Shown: piece by piece, positions 37,386 to 50,200 of the stretch
Position numbering within the stretch: the stretch's first letter is position 1
How the letters are laid out: each line of letters begins with the position of its first letter
Assembly (NCBI GenBank): GCA_024138015.1
Contig: JAMXBB010000001.1
Span: forward strand, 135,865,188-135,929,187
Direction: 5' to 3'
DNA from: Lumnitzera littorea
Taxonomy: Eukaryota; Streptophyta; Magnoliopsida; Myrtales; Combretaceae
Length of the DNA stretch: 64,000 nucleotides
The notes under the pieces: generated by a model
The model's input: only the letters and a program-made list of their open reading frames with translations
Database searches by the model: none
What the model was told of the DNA's origin: nothing
Made by a program: the position numbers and the translations under genes

Positions 37386-37834
37386 GTATATCACTATTCA
37401 AATTAGTGATTACATTTTGAAGATACAATTTCATTTTTTAATTAACATCGATTGATAATTAAAAAAAATTGATGCGCATTTTCAAAATGCAGACTACAAA
37501 ATGCATCTAACAAATAGCCATGGAGTGTAAAAACACCAGGAGAAATCGCACGTTGAGGTTGCCAGCTACAAATCACAGGACGATCACGCGATTTCAAAAC
37601 TAAAATAACATGGAATTCTCCTGCATCCCTCTGCCTTTATGGAGTACAACTGTCAAACGCAGCTTGAGTTGAGCTGCATGATGCAAGGAAATCGCCTGAG
37701 TAATGCCAGTTTGGAAATCGCAAGGCAGAAGTGCGATTTCAAAATTCGCTAAACCAACATTCGATTCTTGTAATATCATCCCACTACTCCCATTTTTTAA
37801 ATGCCATTTGTTTGTAAAATTTAAAACCAATTAA
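37386..37834. other. Noncoding segment next to the tandem repeat
   Basis: Mixed composition with several GCGATTTC/GAAATCGC words (37570-37750). The minus-strand frame 37600-37830 shows no similarity I recognise. Origin unknown. Confidence 0.4.
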
Positions 37835-38465
37835 CGCCTCATTCGTTTTAAAGAAAATCATATGTTAGAACAAAATATTTTTCCTTAAAAAGTATTTTCA
37901 TTAAGATAATATATTTTCATATGTTTAGATATTTTTATAAAAATATATTAAAAAATCTTTTCAATATTCGACTATCAAATATTGTATAAATCATAACTAT
38001 ATCCAAATATATTACTATCTATTTATTGCTATAAATATAATATATCAAATATTTTATTTGAAAGCAAAAGTATAAATATAAATGATTTTTTAAATATATA
38101 TTATTGTAACTACTTTAATTGATTTTGATATATTTTAGTAACTTTATTATTTTTTTAACCTAATATAATTTTTTCATGTTTAAAATATAATTTATAGGTA
38201 AGTTATGACAAGAAATAAAAAAAAATAACTTATTTTCTTAGAGTTTAAAAGTTTGCAAATATTATATCAGAAAATGACATTAGGTTTTAAAAAGAGTAAG
38301 TTATTTTCTGGAAAAAGAGAATTTTACCTTTAATGGGAGAATATTTTCCCTTATAAGGAAAAATGTTTTTTTACTTAATGCCCTTTTACTAGCAAAACAA
38401 ACAAAGAAAAATAAAAAAAATATTTCCCAAAAAATATTTTTCTTTAAACAACGGAACCTAAATTG
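37835..38465. mobile_element. MITE-like element with imperfect terminal inverted repeats
   Basis: The left end (CATTCGTTTTAAAGAAAATC) and the reverse complement of the right end (TTCCGTTGTTTAAAGAAAAA) pair over about 25 bp. The body is about 630 bp and AT-rich, with many GGAAAA/TTTTCC words near both ends. It is noncoding. The pattern fits a common plant MITE type, but the exact ends and target duplication are uncertain. Confidence 0.4.
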
Positions 38466-39105
38466 CATTTTCAAAATATAATTTTACCATAGTTTTTTCG
38501 TAATTAGTTTAGTCAAAATCTTTTTTCAGAAGATAGTTTACTGACAATGAGCAAACTCACGTTTTTCTCTTCGATTTTTATTGGAAAGATTCTGATCAAG
38601 ATAATGTGTGCCATTTGGCTAGTTAACAAGAAATAATTCGCGTTTCATGCCACGGAAGTGGTGGGCTACTTTTAAGTTATTTATATTTTTCTGGGAAAAT
38701 GATCTGCAAGCGAAGGTGTACTTTCTTTTAATATTTCCCATAATTTCTACTTTTAGTGAAGTTTATCATCTTGAAGCCCCCCTTTGAAATATTTTAAGTT
38801 CGAACGGTTTGCACTGTCTTTGCAACCGAATTGCGTAGGGTGCATTTGCTTCACATTGACCATTAGTTTATCATTTTAAAAGTCCTAAAAATGGAAAATT
38901 AATATAATAAAGTAATGTGACATTAACTAGCTTTCGTTCCGGGTGCATATGTGATAAGAGTGGTCGGAGGAATTATTAGAGGTCGGTAAGTGATAAAAAC
39001 TATGGAAATCGACCAAATTCTAAAGAATGAAACCATTTATAGTGGTTGTATAAGTGCATTGTTGCCAGCCACTAGTGTTTGTAGATTGCAATGAGAGAGC
39101 AACAA
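38466..39105. other. Spacer left of the chromovirus
   Basis: Noncoding, nothing recognised. Confidence 0.5.
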
Positions 39106-39110
39106 TCCTG

Positions 39111-39496
39111 TGTCACGGGCCGATTTAAAAGGACCCAAAATCATATGGTTCATTTAAGCTTAAGAGTAAATAATCCAGAATATTCTAGAAGATTTAGAAG
39201 GTTCTAGAGTAGGTAGTAGGTAAGGTAGGTTGATGTATTTAATGTAAAGGTAGGTGGAATTCATTTGTAACCATTAGATCGAATTATTTTTAACCCTCCA
39301 TCTTGAGAAGCCTTTTGTATATATAAGGGAGATTCCCTTAGTTGTATCATTAAGTTATTTTGAGTGAATATTATTTGCATAAGAGTTTCTCTCTCTAAAC
39401 ATTGTGAGTTATTACAAGTTGATTTAGCCTTCTTTAGTGTGGTTAAGAACGCTAAGTACCGCACGGGTTTGAGTAGGGGAATTTACCTATGATAAG
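39111..39496 (+). repeat. 5' LTR of the chromovirus
   Basis: Starts TGTCACGGGCC, contains a TATATAA-like promoter word near 39318, and ends just before the primer site. Similarity to the 3' LTR continues through TGATAAG, so the boundary was put there rather than at a CA dinucleotide. Confidence 0.75.
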
Positions 39497-39509
39497 TGGT
39501 ATCAGGGTC
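39497..39509 (+). other. Primer-binding site, tRNA-Met type
   Basis: TGGTATCAGGGTC agrees with the initiator tRNA-Met complement over its first nine bases and lies next to the 5' LTR. Confidence 0.75.
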
Positions 39510-39529
39510 AGGTTAAGAGACCATGTGTG

Positions 39530-40680
39530 GAGAAGATATCATCTAGAGGATACAATAACATTTCGATGGTCGAAGAGTTAGCTAACCAAGATGACCGTAG
39601 AGTCACCAAGTAGAGGGTTAGGCCCCGAGACTTGTTGAACTCCCTCTTTAATAGGATGGATAGAGCGGAGTTGAGTATTCTTGAAGCGAAAGAGCAATTC
39701 GATGAATCATAAGGCAGCCTTGAAGAGATGGAGGAAGAACTTTGAGGCAAGTTGCAAGGGGCATTGAGTTAAGCTATTAAGGAGCTGAAGCAGTATGATG
39801 AAGCAATTGAAGGGAAGAATGAAGTACGCCAAGTTCGAGTTACGGCTTTGGAAATTAAGGAGGAAGCTTATAAAGCCAAGATGGATGCTGCAATAGTGGC
39901 CATGTGCCAAGAGATTGAAGAACTTAAGAGCCAACTAGCAGTATGTCAGGCGATAGTGGTAAATGGAGTGACCATCCAGTTTGCTCATAAGGTCGATGTG
40001 CTCAAGCCTGAACCTTTCAATAGGATACGATCTGCTTTGGAGGTAAACAACTTTCTCTGAGGAATAGAATAATATTTCAATGCTGTAAGAATTTTGGATG
40101 ACCTCAAAAAGGTACATATTGTTGCTATGCATTTGAAAGATTCTGCTATGGTATGGTGTCATAGGAGGGCAAATGAAATCAATACTTAGGTTAGCTTTGT
40201 ACACAAAATCAAGGGGCAATTCTCTCCCCAAAATGCTGCTAAAGAAGTAAAGGTGAAGTTGCGTTACCTAACTGATAAGGGTGACATTAAGCAATATATG
40301 AAGAAATTCTCAGAACTAATGTTGGAGATCCTAGAGCTTAATCAGGATGATGCTCTAGTGATGTTTTTAGATGGTCTGAAACCTTGGGCAAAGTTGGAGC
40401 TAGAATGAAGAGGAGTAGAAGACATCTCAAAGGCCATAGCAGTTGCTAAAGGCTTAATGGAGTTTAAGAAGACTGAACATAAGACCCTGATGGGATGGTG
40501 GAAGGGGGGAGTTGAGAAGGAAAGGAGTGGGAGTTCCTTAAGAGGGAAGCCTAAGATGGAAGAGAAAAACAATGATCGGGGAAGAACTCGTGAAGGAAAA
40601 GATGGGGAATGATAGAAGTCCCGAGAATTGAAGTGTTATTTTTGCAGTGGGCTCCATTGTACCAGGGAATGCCTAAAGAA
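39530..40680 (+). pseudogene. Chromovirus gag with shortened zinc knuckle
   Basis: Frame pieces on the plus strand give a coiled-coil-like N-terminal part (39848-40060, EIEELKSQL) and a gag core with KVKLRYLTDKGDIKQYMKKF and ALVMFLDGLKPWAK. The knuckle CYFCSGLHCTREC (40634-40672) has C-x2-C-x3-H-x4-C spacing, one residue shorter than usual between the second Cys and His. Several stops interrupt it. Confidence 0.8.
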
Positions 40681-40689
40681 AGATTGGTT

Positions 40690-42110
40690 GGCAGCAATTA
40701 TGGCAGATGAGAGCTCCGATGAAGGGGATGAAGCTAAACTGGGTTTGGTACAACTACTTAGTGCTATGAAGATGCAGGAGAAGCAAAAGGGTTTAATGTA
40801 CACTGAGGTGATAGTTGCTGGCAAGAAGTTAAATGCCCTTATTGACATAGGGGCATCTCATTTGTTCATCTTTGAGGTAACAGCAAGTAAGATTGGAATG
40901 GAAGTGGAGAAGATCAAGACATGGCTCAAGACGATAAACTCAAAGGAAGTCCTTACTATTGGAGTCGCTAGGGAGATAGAGCTTCATGTGGGAGGGTAGA
41001 AAGGGAAGGAAACCATCGAAGTAGTACCTATGGATGACTTTGAATTTATGATTGGGATGGAATTCCTAGATCGTATTCATGCACTTATTGTTCCTCGTGC
41101 AAACTGTATATGTGCGCTCGAGACCAACTCTTAATGTGTAGTGCCTATTACAAGGAAAGCTGGTCAAGCCACAAAATTCCTTTCTGCTATGCAACTAGCG
41201 AAGAGCCTAAAAAAGAATGAAGTTATGTACGTAGCTACGTTGAAGGGGGAAGAAGAGATGGGAAGTCAAGAGTTAATTCCACATCGAGTGGGGGAGTTGC
41301 TAGAAGAATTTAAAGACATCATGTCTAAAGAGTTGACAAAGAAGCTATTACCAAGAAGGGAAGTGGATCATGCGATTAAGCTAGAACCAAGTACAAAGGC
41401 CTCTGCTGCAGTTCCTTATCGCATGTCCCTAAAAGAAGTAGAAGAATTAGGGCAACAATTGAAGGAGTTGTTGGAAGTTGGATTCATCCAATTGTCAAAG
41501 GCATTTTATGGAGCTCCAATTCTCTTCCAGAAGAAACATGATGGGTTCATTTGGATGTGTATTGACTATAGGGCCTTGAATAAGGTTACTGTGAAAAATA
41601 AGTACCCTATTCTTTTAGTATCAGACTTGTTCGATTGATTGGGAGAGGCAAGATATTTTTTGAAACTGGATCTATGGTTAGGATATCATCAAGTACGGAT
41701 AGCAGATGGAGATGAGCCTAAAACCACTTGCATCATAAGGTATGGTGCATTTGAGTTTCTTGTTATGCCATTTAGGCTCAGGAACGCCTCGGCTACTTTT
41801 TGTACTCTTATGAATAGGGTATTAGTATCGTTCTTAGATTATTTTGTTATGGTTTACTTGGATGATATTATGATTTATAGTAAGTCTATGGAAGAGCACA
41901 TAGAACATCTTCATACAGTTTTCCTAGCCTTAAGGAAAAACGAGTTATATGTAAAGTTGGAGAAATGTGCCTTTGCAAAGGAAGAAGTAACCTTCTTGGG
42001 GCATATAGTAGGACATGGGAAGATCGGAATGGACAAAGAGAAGATATGGGCCATTCGAGAATGGAAAGAAGGTTCATACATGGATACTCTCGAATGGCTG
42101 CCCCTTTAAC
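40690..42110 (+). pseudogene. Chromovirus protease and reverse transcriptase
   Basis: Protease motif ALIDIGASHLFI at about 40835 has D-I-G in place of D-S-G or D-T-G. RT follows: GFIWMCIDYRALNKVTVKNK, then a TGA at 41636-41638, then ARYFLKLDLWLGYHQVRIAD and the catalytic box YLDD (41855-41866). Frames 41141-41638 and 41639-42109 are one RT broken by that stop. Near 42060-42090 the text jumps from the connection region to EWLPL, a deletion of some tens of codons. Confidence 0.85.
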
Positions 42111-43480
42111 AGATTTACTTAAGAAAGATGTTCCATAGGAATGGAGGGAAGATTGACAGAAGGCATTTGATACCCTAAATGAAGCAGTGACTAAAGAGCC
42201 AGTTCTTGCACTCCCTAACTTTGGTAAAGTATTTGAAGTATGCACAGATGCTAGTGATTATGCCATTGGTAGGGTTCTGATGTAGGAAAACCATCCAATA
42301 GCCTTTGAGAGCCAAAAGTTGAATGAAACGGAGAGGTGATACCTAATACATGAGAAGAAAATGGCAGCTATAGTGCATTGCCTTCGAGTTTGGAGACACT
42401 ACCTTCTTGGCAAGAAATTTGTGGTCAAGACCGACAATATGGCCACTAGTTACTTCTAGACCCAAAAGAAGTTATCCCTTAAGCAAGCTTGGTGGCAAAT
42501 TTTCTTAGCAGAATTTGATTTCAATATGGAATACAAGGTGGGAAAGACGAATGTCATAGCAGATGCCTTAAGTTGGAGGGTAGAACTAGTCACTATCAAT
42601 AGCCTTGAGAACAACCTCCCAGAGAAGATTCGAGAAGGGATGGAGATTGACCAGTTGGCTAAGGCTCTACTAATCTAATGGAAAGAGGGTAAAACAAGGA
42701 GATTTTAAGAGGAAGACGGACTAATATATATAAAGGGGTAACGGGTGTATGTTCCCAACTCATCCCCATTAAGGAGGGAAATATTGAAGGAATGCCATGA
42801 TTCTAGCCTTGATTGAAGAAAGGCACTTTTGGCTACATTTAAGGGAGAATGTTGAGAGTTATGTCAGAACTTCTTATATGTCAACAAGATAAGGTCGACA
42901 AGACAAGGTGGAACAAAGACTAGCACCTGGACTATTAGAGCCTCTGCCTATTCCAAAGCATCCTTGGAAAAGTGTCTCTATGGATTTTATTGCAAGCTTA
43001 CCCAAGTCAGAGGGATATGGTATTGTTATGGTAGTAATAGATAGGTTCTCAAAATATGCAACCTTCATTCCAGCAACAAAGGAGTGTCTTGTCAATGAAG
43101 TAGCTCGGTTGTTTCTCAATCATATAGTAAAGTATTGAGGTTTGCCTAAAAATATTGTAAGTGATTGGGATGGTCGTTTCATGGGGAAATTCTAGACGGA
43201 GCTATTCAAGCTTCTTGGTTTTGAGCTAAACTTTTCTACTAGTTTTCATTTGCAGACAAATGGATAAACGGAAAGGGTGAATGCGTTAGCAAAACTTTGC
43301 TTGAGGCACTTTGTAAGTGCAAGTCAGCGAGATTAGTCTAAGTTATTGGATGTAGCACAGTTCTCTTTCAATCTATACAAGAACGAATCAACAGGGCATA
43401 GTCCATTTGAGATTATCCTAGGGAGACAGCCACTAACTCCCAATACGGTAACCATAGGATATACGGGGTCTAGTCCCCCG
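42111..43480 (+). pseudogene. Chromovirus RNase H and integrase
   Basis: The RNase H part shows CTDASDYAIG (about 42241) and VIADALSWR (about 42555). The integrase core shows PWKSVSMDFIASLPKSEGYG (frame 42908-43138), then the second Asp region near 43165 (IVSDWDGRF) and the TNG-stop-TERVN region near 43258 that holds the expected Glu. Stops occur at 43136, 43194 and 43264. Confidence 0.85.
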
Positions 43481-43799
43481 GCATATAAATTTGCAAAAGA
43501 GTAGTAAGAGAGCCAAGACTTAGCTCGGACTTGCTTAGACAAGGCTATCAAGAGAATGAAGAAAGTTGTAGATAAGAAGTGTCGGCTAATGAAGTATCAA
43601 GTAGGGGATCAAGTACTTATGAAGTTACACTTGATCTAGCGGACTAAGGGCTAATTGCACAAAGGACTAATGAGGCGTTATAAAGGACCATTTCTCATCG
43701 TGAAATGGGTAGGACGAATATCTTACAAGTTAGAGTTACCCCCAAGATTAAAATTCCACCCAGTATTTCATGTTAGTATGCTCAAGCCATATCATAAGG

Positions 43800-44030
43800 A
43801 TGAAGATGACCTTAGTAGAACAATATCATAGAGGGCTCCAGTTAGAGTTCGAGAATCATATGAAAAAGAAGTTGGAGAAATTATTACTGATAGATATGTA
43901 AGAAGATGAGGCCATTCCCTTAGGCAAAGTATATGGTTATTTGGAAAGGAAAGCTAGAAAGTGAGGCCAGTTGGGAACTTGCTGAAGCTCTATGGTAGTT
44001 TCCAGACAAAATTCAAAAGTTCCACGAAGC
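43800..44030 (+). pseudogene. Chromodomain remnant at the integrase C-terminus
   Basis: Frames after the integrase give LKFHPVFHVSMLKPY (43750-43795) and then VIWKGKLESEASWELAEALW. The W-K-G and S-W-E-L spacing is that of a chromodomain, the feature that defines chromoviruses and is thought to steer integration to chromatin marks. It is broken by stops. Confidence 0.7.
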
Positions 44031-44059
44031 AAATACGACGAGGACGTCACTAGAATGAG

Positions 44060-44456
44060 TGTTGGAGAATATTATGGGCCAATTTAGAAGGGCCTAAAAT
44101 CATAAGGTTCATTCAAGCCTAAAAGGAGATAATTCAGAATATTCTAGAAGATTTAGAAGGTTCTAAAGTAGGCGGTAAGTAAGGTAAGTAGATGCATTTA
44201 ATGTAAAGGTAGGTGGGATTCATTTGTAACCGTTAGATCGAATTGATCTTAGCCTTTCATCTTGAGAGGCCTCTTGTATATATATGGGAGATCCTCTTAG
44301 TTGTATCATCAAGTTATTTTAAGTGAATACTATTTGTATCAAAGTTTCTCTCTCTAAACATTGTGAGTTGTTACAGGTTAACTTAGCCTTCCTTAATGTA
44401 GTCAGGAATGCTAAGTGCCGCACAGGTTCGAGTAAGGGAATCTGCCCATGAGTAAG
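44060..44456 (+). repeat. 3' LTR of the chromovirus
   Basis: Begins TGTTGGAGAATATTATGGGC and ends near CCCATGAGTAAG. It is collinear with the 5' LTR apart from the short deletion there. Confidence 0.8.
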
Positions 44457-45076
44457 TCCTTTATGTCTTCAATAAGCAATGTTAAATTGGTTAGGGCTGG
44501 CAATAATGGTGCTTCCACATTGTCTACTTGCAGTGTACCTTCATCCTCCTTAAGTTCTTGGTTGGTTTGATCTTGATGAATGCCCTCTGGTGTAATAGTC
44601 ATAGGTATTGACATTGTATTGTTGCTTAAGGAACTTCTCGATAATGTTGAGTTGACTCTTTAGCTCCTCAGAGCTTCCCTATGGTTTAGCCTTTTTTTCT
44701 TGCAAGTGCTATCTAGTCAAGTCCTCTCTCTAGGTGGAATAAATAAATAATGCGTGCGAGTGGTACTATGAATTGTAGATCGTGTGTACATCTTGTGATA
44801 CTACGCTTTTCATGATAGTAGATAAGCTTGAATTGATGGTATTTGGAGAAGCAGGATTAAAGAAACATGAGAGGAAATGTAGATGATCCATGTATGTGAT
44901 TTATGAGCACAGGTGGCAAATCTTAAAACATTTTTAATAGTTCTTTGTTAGATTGTTGATTTGATCTTTCTAATGTATTGAGATAATCACATTTTCTCAA
45001 TCTTTCTAATGCCAAATTAAGATGAAGAGACGTTTAGTTATAGATTTTAGAGTCTATTCTCAACCTTGTAATGACG
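44457..45076. other. Unassigned spacer with a minus-strand open frame
   Basis: The minus strand is fairly open between about 44740 and 44411 (67-codon frame 44411-44614 plus ELKSQLNIIEKFLKQQYNVN in the same direction upstream). It resembles a retrotransposon gag N-terminus in style only. No name can be given. Confidence 0.3.
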
Positions 45077-45078
45077 AG

Positions 45079-45222
45079 CAATTTCAAGTTATATTTAATT
45101 TATTTTAAAAAAGTATCGTATATAATCTATGTATTAGAATATAGTACTAGTAATTTCGAGTTATATTTAATTTATTTAAAAAAGGATCATATATAATCTA
45201 TGTACTAGAATAAAGTATTATG
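45079..45222 (+). repeat. 72-bp tandem duplication
   Basis: Two copies of ATTTCRAGTTATATTTAATT, then TAAAAAAG, ATATAATCTATGT and TAGAATA, start at 45079 and 45151. Confidence 0.85.
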
Positions 45223-47435
45223 CTTTTCATTAAAAAAAAAAGGTATAAAACTAGTCCCTATTGTTTAACTAGCTCTCTATTTGAATCATCAAATTGTTCT
45301 TTTACTATTTGAATCCTTGATGGACAAATAAGTAATTTCACTAACTCAGTTAGATATTTTATTGGAGTTCGCACGTGTCATCTTTTAATTGGTATAGAAT
45401 AATTGATTTAATAACCTTATTATAAAATATATTTAGTTGAATGATACGATAAAAGATGTTTATAAATTGCAAAAATTAAAAAATTGCAAATTTTTAACAT
45501 GTGCATCGATATCTTACCATCGATAGAGGCTATGGTGGAGCTAACGATGATGGAACGTAGACTTGCGCACTTAGTCAAACTAGCCGTAAACTACTAGTTT
45601 ATAAACTGACAGCAAGGTGAATTGAGCCCAGCCTTTAAGGCTACGGACTTGAGGTGATTTGGCTTAATCGGTGGTTTAAGGGTTGGTTCCACAACCCTTG
45701 AATTGGTTCTTCAGTTTTTTTTTTTTTGCATTTCCGTAAATTAGTTTGAATAATTTTTTATGTTCTCTTGTATTTCTATTTTTTTCGGCACATTATTGTA
45801 ACACTAACATTTTATGTGTACATTATATGTAGCGACGATGTGTAAATAATTCGTTGTTATTTTTTGTTCAAATTTTATTTTATTTCAAAATAATTGATTT
45901 AGATTGCGTGAGTGTAATATTACTTTAATATTATAATGTTTAGCAATGTTAAGTAAAGCGAGAGAAATTAAAAAGGAGAAAGATTTGTTAATTAATTCTC
46001 GGAATACATTGTCAATACAAAAAGAAATAAATTACAATGTAACTGTTAATTGTAATTTATACTAATACGTTATAAAATATTATTTTCCATGTAAAAATAT
46101 CTCGGGACTCTGTAATGTGTTGGTGAATTACTTATGTTGTGTAGTGTAGAGACAAGACTAATAGAGTAGGGAAATGATTGACATTTTGGAATGGAAAATG
46201 AAAAGGATAAAGGGAAGAGAAAGTGTAAAGATTAAAGTGGGATGTCATAATTCATGAAGGAAAAAGGATAAAGTCAATTGCAAATGGTGAGATGATGTTT
46301 TTTTTTTTTTTTATATAAAGTTCAAGTGAGTCGAATTATTGGTTCACTGGTGGTTCAGGCTTGCAGATTCATAGGCCCATCAGGTTGACAGGTTCACTAG
46401 GCTAAGGCCTAATGGTTCGTAGGCTGATTTAAGCCCTCTCTTCTCTTGGGACTAGGTCGGTTTATGGTTTAAAACCGGCTCTTACATGGTTCTAATGAAA
46501 TGCAATGCTTAAGCTATGTCACATCGCTTGCAACGACTTCTAGGACATCTAGTTTAGCAAAATATTTAACATGACATAAATGTCTCTCCTTGCAAATTTA
46601 TTTCTTCATTATTTATCACAATCATTCTAACTTTCACAACTCGGTCCAAAGACAGAATCAGTCAATGGAGTTACATGATAGTGTCACATTTACTCTAAAT
46701 TTAAAAGGAACCCTAATCAAGATCCAATCCAACCACAAAAAGGCATAGAATCAGCTTTGGTGAAAGTGGGCAGATTTACGACGACATGATATATATCTAC
46801 AATGATTTTCATTATGGTTGTTTAATGTTTTCATCCAACTAATTCTAAAATGTGATGAATACATTATGTTAGATTTAGTTTGATCCATTCGGTCTCATCC
46901 GGATTGACCTGACCCTTTCACCAAATTGGTTCAAGTCATCTCTTTAATCCTCATTGACAGTGATTCTGGTTTGACATAATTTACCCGATTGGTCTAACCC
47001 AATTCCTATAAGAACTTAACGAGTTTTTTTAGATTAAAATAAATTATTTTCTCTTATACCAATTTGCTAAAAAAAAAATGAAGATTAAAAACAATAAAAA
47101 AGATAAATTGTAAAAAATCCCAACTTTCAAATCTCAAGAATATATACGAATGTAACTAGAGGGATCATTAAAAGGTACTCGACCCGCCGAACTCTATAAA
47201 AACCATTACCTTCTAGAGTTTAGGGTTAGCGTTTGTGATTATACCCGATGGGAAACTCAATTTGATAAAATATATATATATATATATATTAATAAAAATA
47301 TTTACTCTTAACTTACACACTATGAATAACTTACATGATTTCTATATTATACAACACATTTGATTCTTAATTTTTATTATTTTATAGGTTAGTAAATGTA
47401 ATTCTAATTTTACCTAACTTCTTTCTGTTGAGCCT
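45223..47435. other. AT-rich spacer, no gene seen
   Basis: Contains long T-runs (45717-45727, 46298-46311) and two segments built of GGTTCA/GGTTTA-type words (45600-45710, 46320-46490) typical of degenerate plant transposon ends, but no matching termini were found. A (TA)n run lies at 47269-47289. Confidence 0.4.
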
Positions 47436-48278
47436 TATTTTGTTTTCTTTAATGTAATCTATATTAAGCCCAGCTCATTTAATATAAATTACTCGACATT
47501 AAATTAGAAAAACATTTTTCTTTTAAAAAAAATGTTTTGAAAAAAATATTTAAAAAAATTTGGAGTTACTAACCAGTTAAACTGGTAAAAAATGAAATTA
47601 GAGTTTTCGAGTAGGAAAACCCTAATTTAGCCACTAGTCTGCGTATTTTATAAGGAAATAATTTTTAGAAAAATAATTAGAAAAACTAAATTTGGGGGCT
47701 AACCTATTAAAACTAAGTCACCATGTAAAAGTAAAAAAAAAATCAATTAATGGGCTTTATTTTTATATTTTTTGAAAAAATGCTAAGATATGTAAAGATA
47801 TACAAAATATAAATAAAACGAATTTTTTATTACGAATTTCAAGAAAAAGGAAAAAAAAATATTTTTATACGGTTATCCTGAAAATGCCTATATACTTATT
47901 AGTTAGGATCAAACCAACGTAGTACTTTTTTTTTTATAAAATATTTAGTGGGTGGATTTTTTTTTATTTTTGAAAATCGAGCCAGATTTATGTTTATTTA
48001 ACTATTTATTATTTTTTCTTTAAAAAAAACCTAGAAAATCTAATTTCATGAATCTATTTAAAAAAACCTAATCAACTAAATCTTTTTAAAAGTCCTAGTT
48101 AAGATTTTTTTATTAAGAAAATCAGTATGTATAAAAAAATATCTTTCGTAAATCCTACATACAAGTTATACTAATATACATATCTTTTCTAAATCTCATA
48201 CGCAAAATACGTATCTAAATACGTATATTTTCTAAATCCTATATGCAAGATACATATCTTCTTGGAAGGTATGGATCT

Positions 48279-49158
48279 TGTTGCGGACTGTGACCAAGAA
48301 TAGGCAAGGTCAGTCATTGAATGGATTTGAGCTTGCAGAAAGCCCGAAAGGAATAATGGGGAATGGTGCGAAATAAAACGAATGCAAATAAAAAAGGTAA
48401 GCAAAACCTACGAATAGCTCTATTGGATATGGCATACCAATGGAACTTCCAAGGACTTACGGCATAATTCGATATGACATACAAATTGGTCCGGTGAGGT
48501 TACTCACCACCTAACCTTACTTAAGGGTTAGGATAAGAGTGATGTTGAGAGTAAACAAGCAGTGTTTATGCAAGGAAGAATATACCCAAGTATATTAATA
48601 TGATGATGATATACGTTATGACTACAATTATAAGGATATTTATACCTATAAGTTATAATAACTTATCCAAAAGGGAAAAGACGAAAAAGACATTTCCTAA
48701 GGAAGTAATGTACAATATATAAAAGGGTAAAAATAAATATATAAGGAAAGCAATCATTGGTGTAACGGATTCTACGTATGATACTGTACATGTGGTGATG
48801 CTGTATTAGTGATGCTATGAGAGGATGTGGACAGAAAGTACGAACAATTTGCTTATTCGAACAGGGGTGGCTTGGTCAGTCCGAACTCTCTCTCTTGGCA
48901 TTTTGGCAGGGGTAAGGTTGAATAAGTAATTGGCTAGACATATGCGAGAATGAAGATGGGTTGTTATCTCGGCCTTCAGTTTCTTAGCACTCAACATGCG
49001 AGAAATAGGTAGTCACTTGGCTCAGCAGGCAGAATGGGTTGGTAAGGAGATACTTAGCCTCCGCATGAGTAGGCTAGAATAGGAAGATTCATCTTGCCAG
49101 TCCCTCTAGTCTTCGAACTCGGCTGCAAGTCAAAGGTTCAGTAGCCTAATTCCCATCA
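48279..49158 (-). repeat. 3' LTR of the inserted gypsy element
   Basis: 880 bp, bounded by TG and CA on the plus strand. The minus-strand sequence just inside it, CCTCGAGGGAA, is a weak polypurine tract. Its counterpart is 53154-55326 without the nested insertion (about 870 bp). Confidence 0.88.
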
Positions 49159-50200
49159 TTCCCTCGAGGTTATTTTAGATTTGGGATCAAATCTGAATGG
49201 TCTTCAATAAGCTCTCTGTCAGGATGATATGGACTGAAGTTGGCAACGTTGAAGGCATCAAAAACCCCATAGTCTTCTGGTAACTCCAATTTGGTCCCCA
49301 TTTGATGCCATAAGGTCCTTTAGAAATGACTCAAGAACTTTGGGTCTCTATCAAAGACTACACTTCTTAGCACGCTGTGTATTCACACAATTTCCTGCAA
49401 GAAAAGAGAAGCAATAGTCGAAGCATTGTTACTTTTTGAACAAGGCACAAAGTATGCCATTTTGTTGAACTGATCCATGACGACCATTATAGAATATTTG
49501 CCCTAAGTAGTTCGTGGTAGTCCAAGAACAAAGTCCATGCTCAATTTAGTCTACGACTTCGTCGGGACAGGTAAAGGCATTGCTTTCCTTTGCTCGGCTC
49601 GGCACTTAGCTCTCTTCCACACGGTACAACTTTCGATAACTTGGTGCACATATCTCCTCATTCTTGGCCAAAAGAATTGACCATTCAATAATTTACAAGT
49701 CCTTCTTTCTCCAAAATGTTTGGAGAGTCCTCCACTGTGGGCTTCCCTGATCAATAGTTCTTGCAATGAATAGGTCGGTACGCATAATTTTCCACCTCAG
49801 AACAAGTAACCATCCTCCACATGATACTCATCCACCATTCTTCCATCAATGCATTGCATGATTATGGGTCTAAAGTATGGATCCCTAGAATACTGCTCTT
49901 TGATACTTATAAACCCAAATAGCCTGGTCTGCAATTCAGTTAAAAGCACATGTCTCCTTGAAAGAGCATCTACAACTACGTTACTCTTTCCCTGCTTATA
50001 TTTAATTACGAAATTGAATCCTTCAAGGAATTTAACCCATCTCACTTACCGCTTCAATAACTTTGTCTGACTTTGGAGGTACCTCAGAGAATCATGGTCA
50101 GAGTAGATGACAAACTCTCTCGGTAGTAGATAATGCTGCCATACTTGCAGTGCTTGGATCAGTGCCAAGAGTTCTTTATCATACACAGACTAAGTTAACT
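49159..50200 (-). pseudogene. Gypsy integrase and RNase H, internally deleted
   Basis: Minus strand. The RNase H end shows VIKYKQGKSNVVVDALSRRH (in 49797-50045). The integrase zinc domain is 49551-49766 (EAHSGGLSKHFGERRTCKLL, C-x-V-W-KRAKC where the first Cys pair is partly lost). The core begins MDFVLGLPRTT and reaches DRDPKFLSHF near 49360, then jumps within about 50 bp to the polyprotein tail (LPEDYGVFDAFNVANFSPYH). The part holding the catalytic Glu is deleted. Confidence 0.82.

Larger units (their letters stand above)
39111..44456 (+). mobile_element. Ty3/gypsy chromovirus with both LTRs, decayed
   Basis: 5' LTR about 39111-39496 and 3' LTR about 44060-44456 share most of their sequence (for example AGAATATTCTAGAAGATTTA and TTTCTCTCTCTAAACATTGT). 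The 5' LTR lacks about 10 bp near its start. A tRNA-Met primer site, TGGTATCAGGGTC (39497-39509), follows the 5' LTR directly. Possible target repeat TCCT flanks the element (39106-39109, 44457-44460). Internal order gag, protease, RT, RNase H, integrase, chromodomain marks a Ty3/gypsy chromovirus. More than a dozen stops and at least one deletion make it non-functional. Confidence 0.9.
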
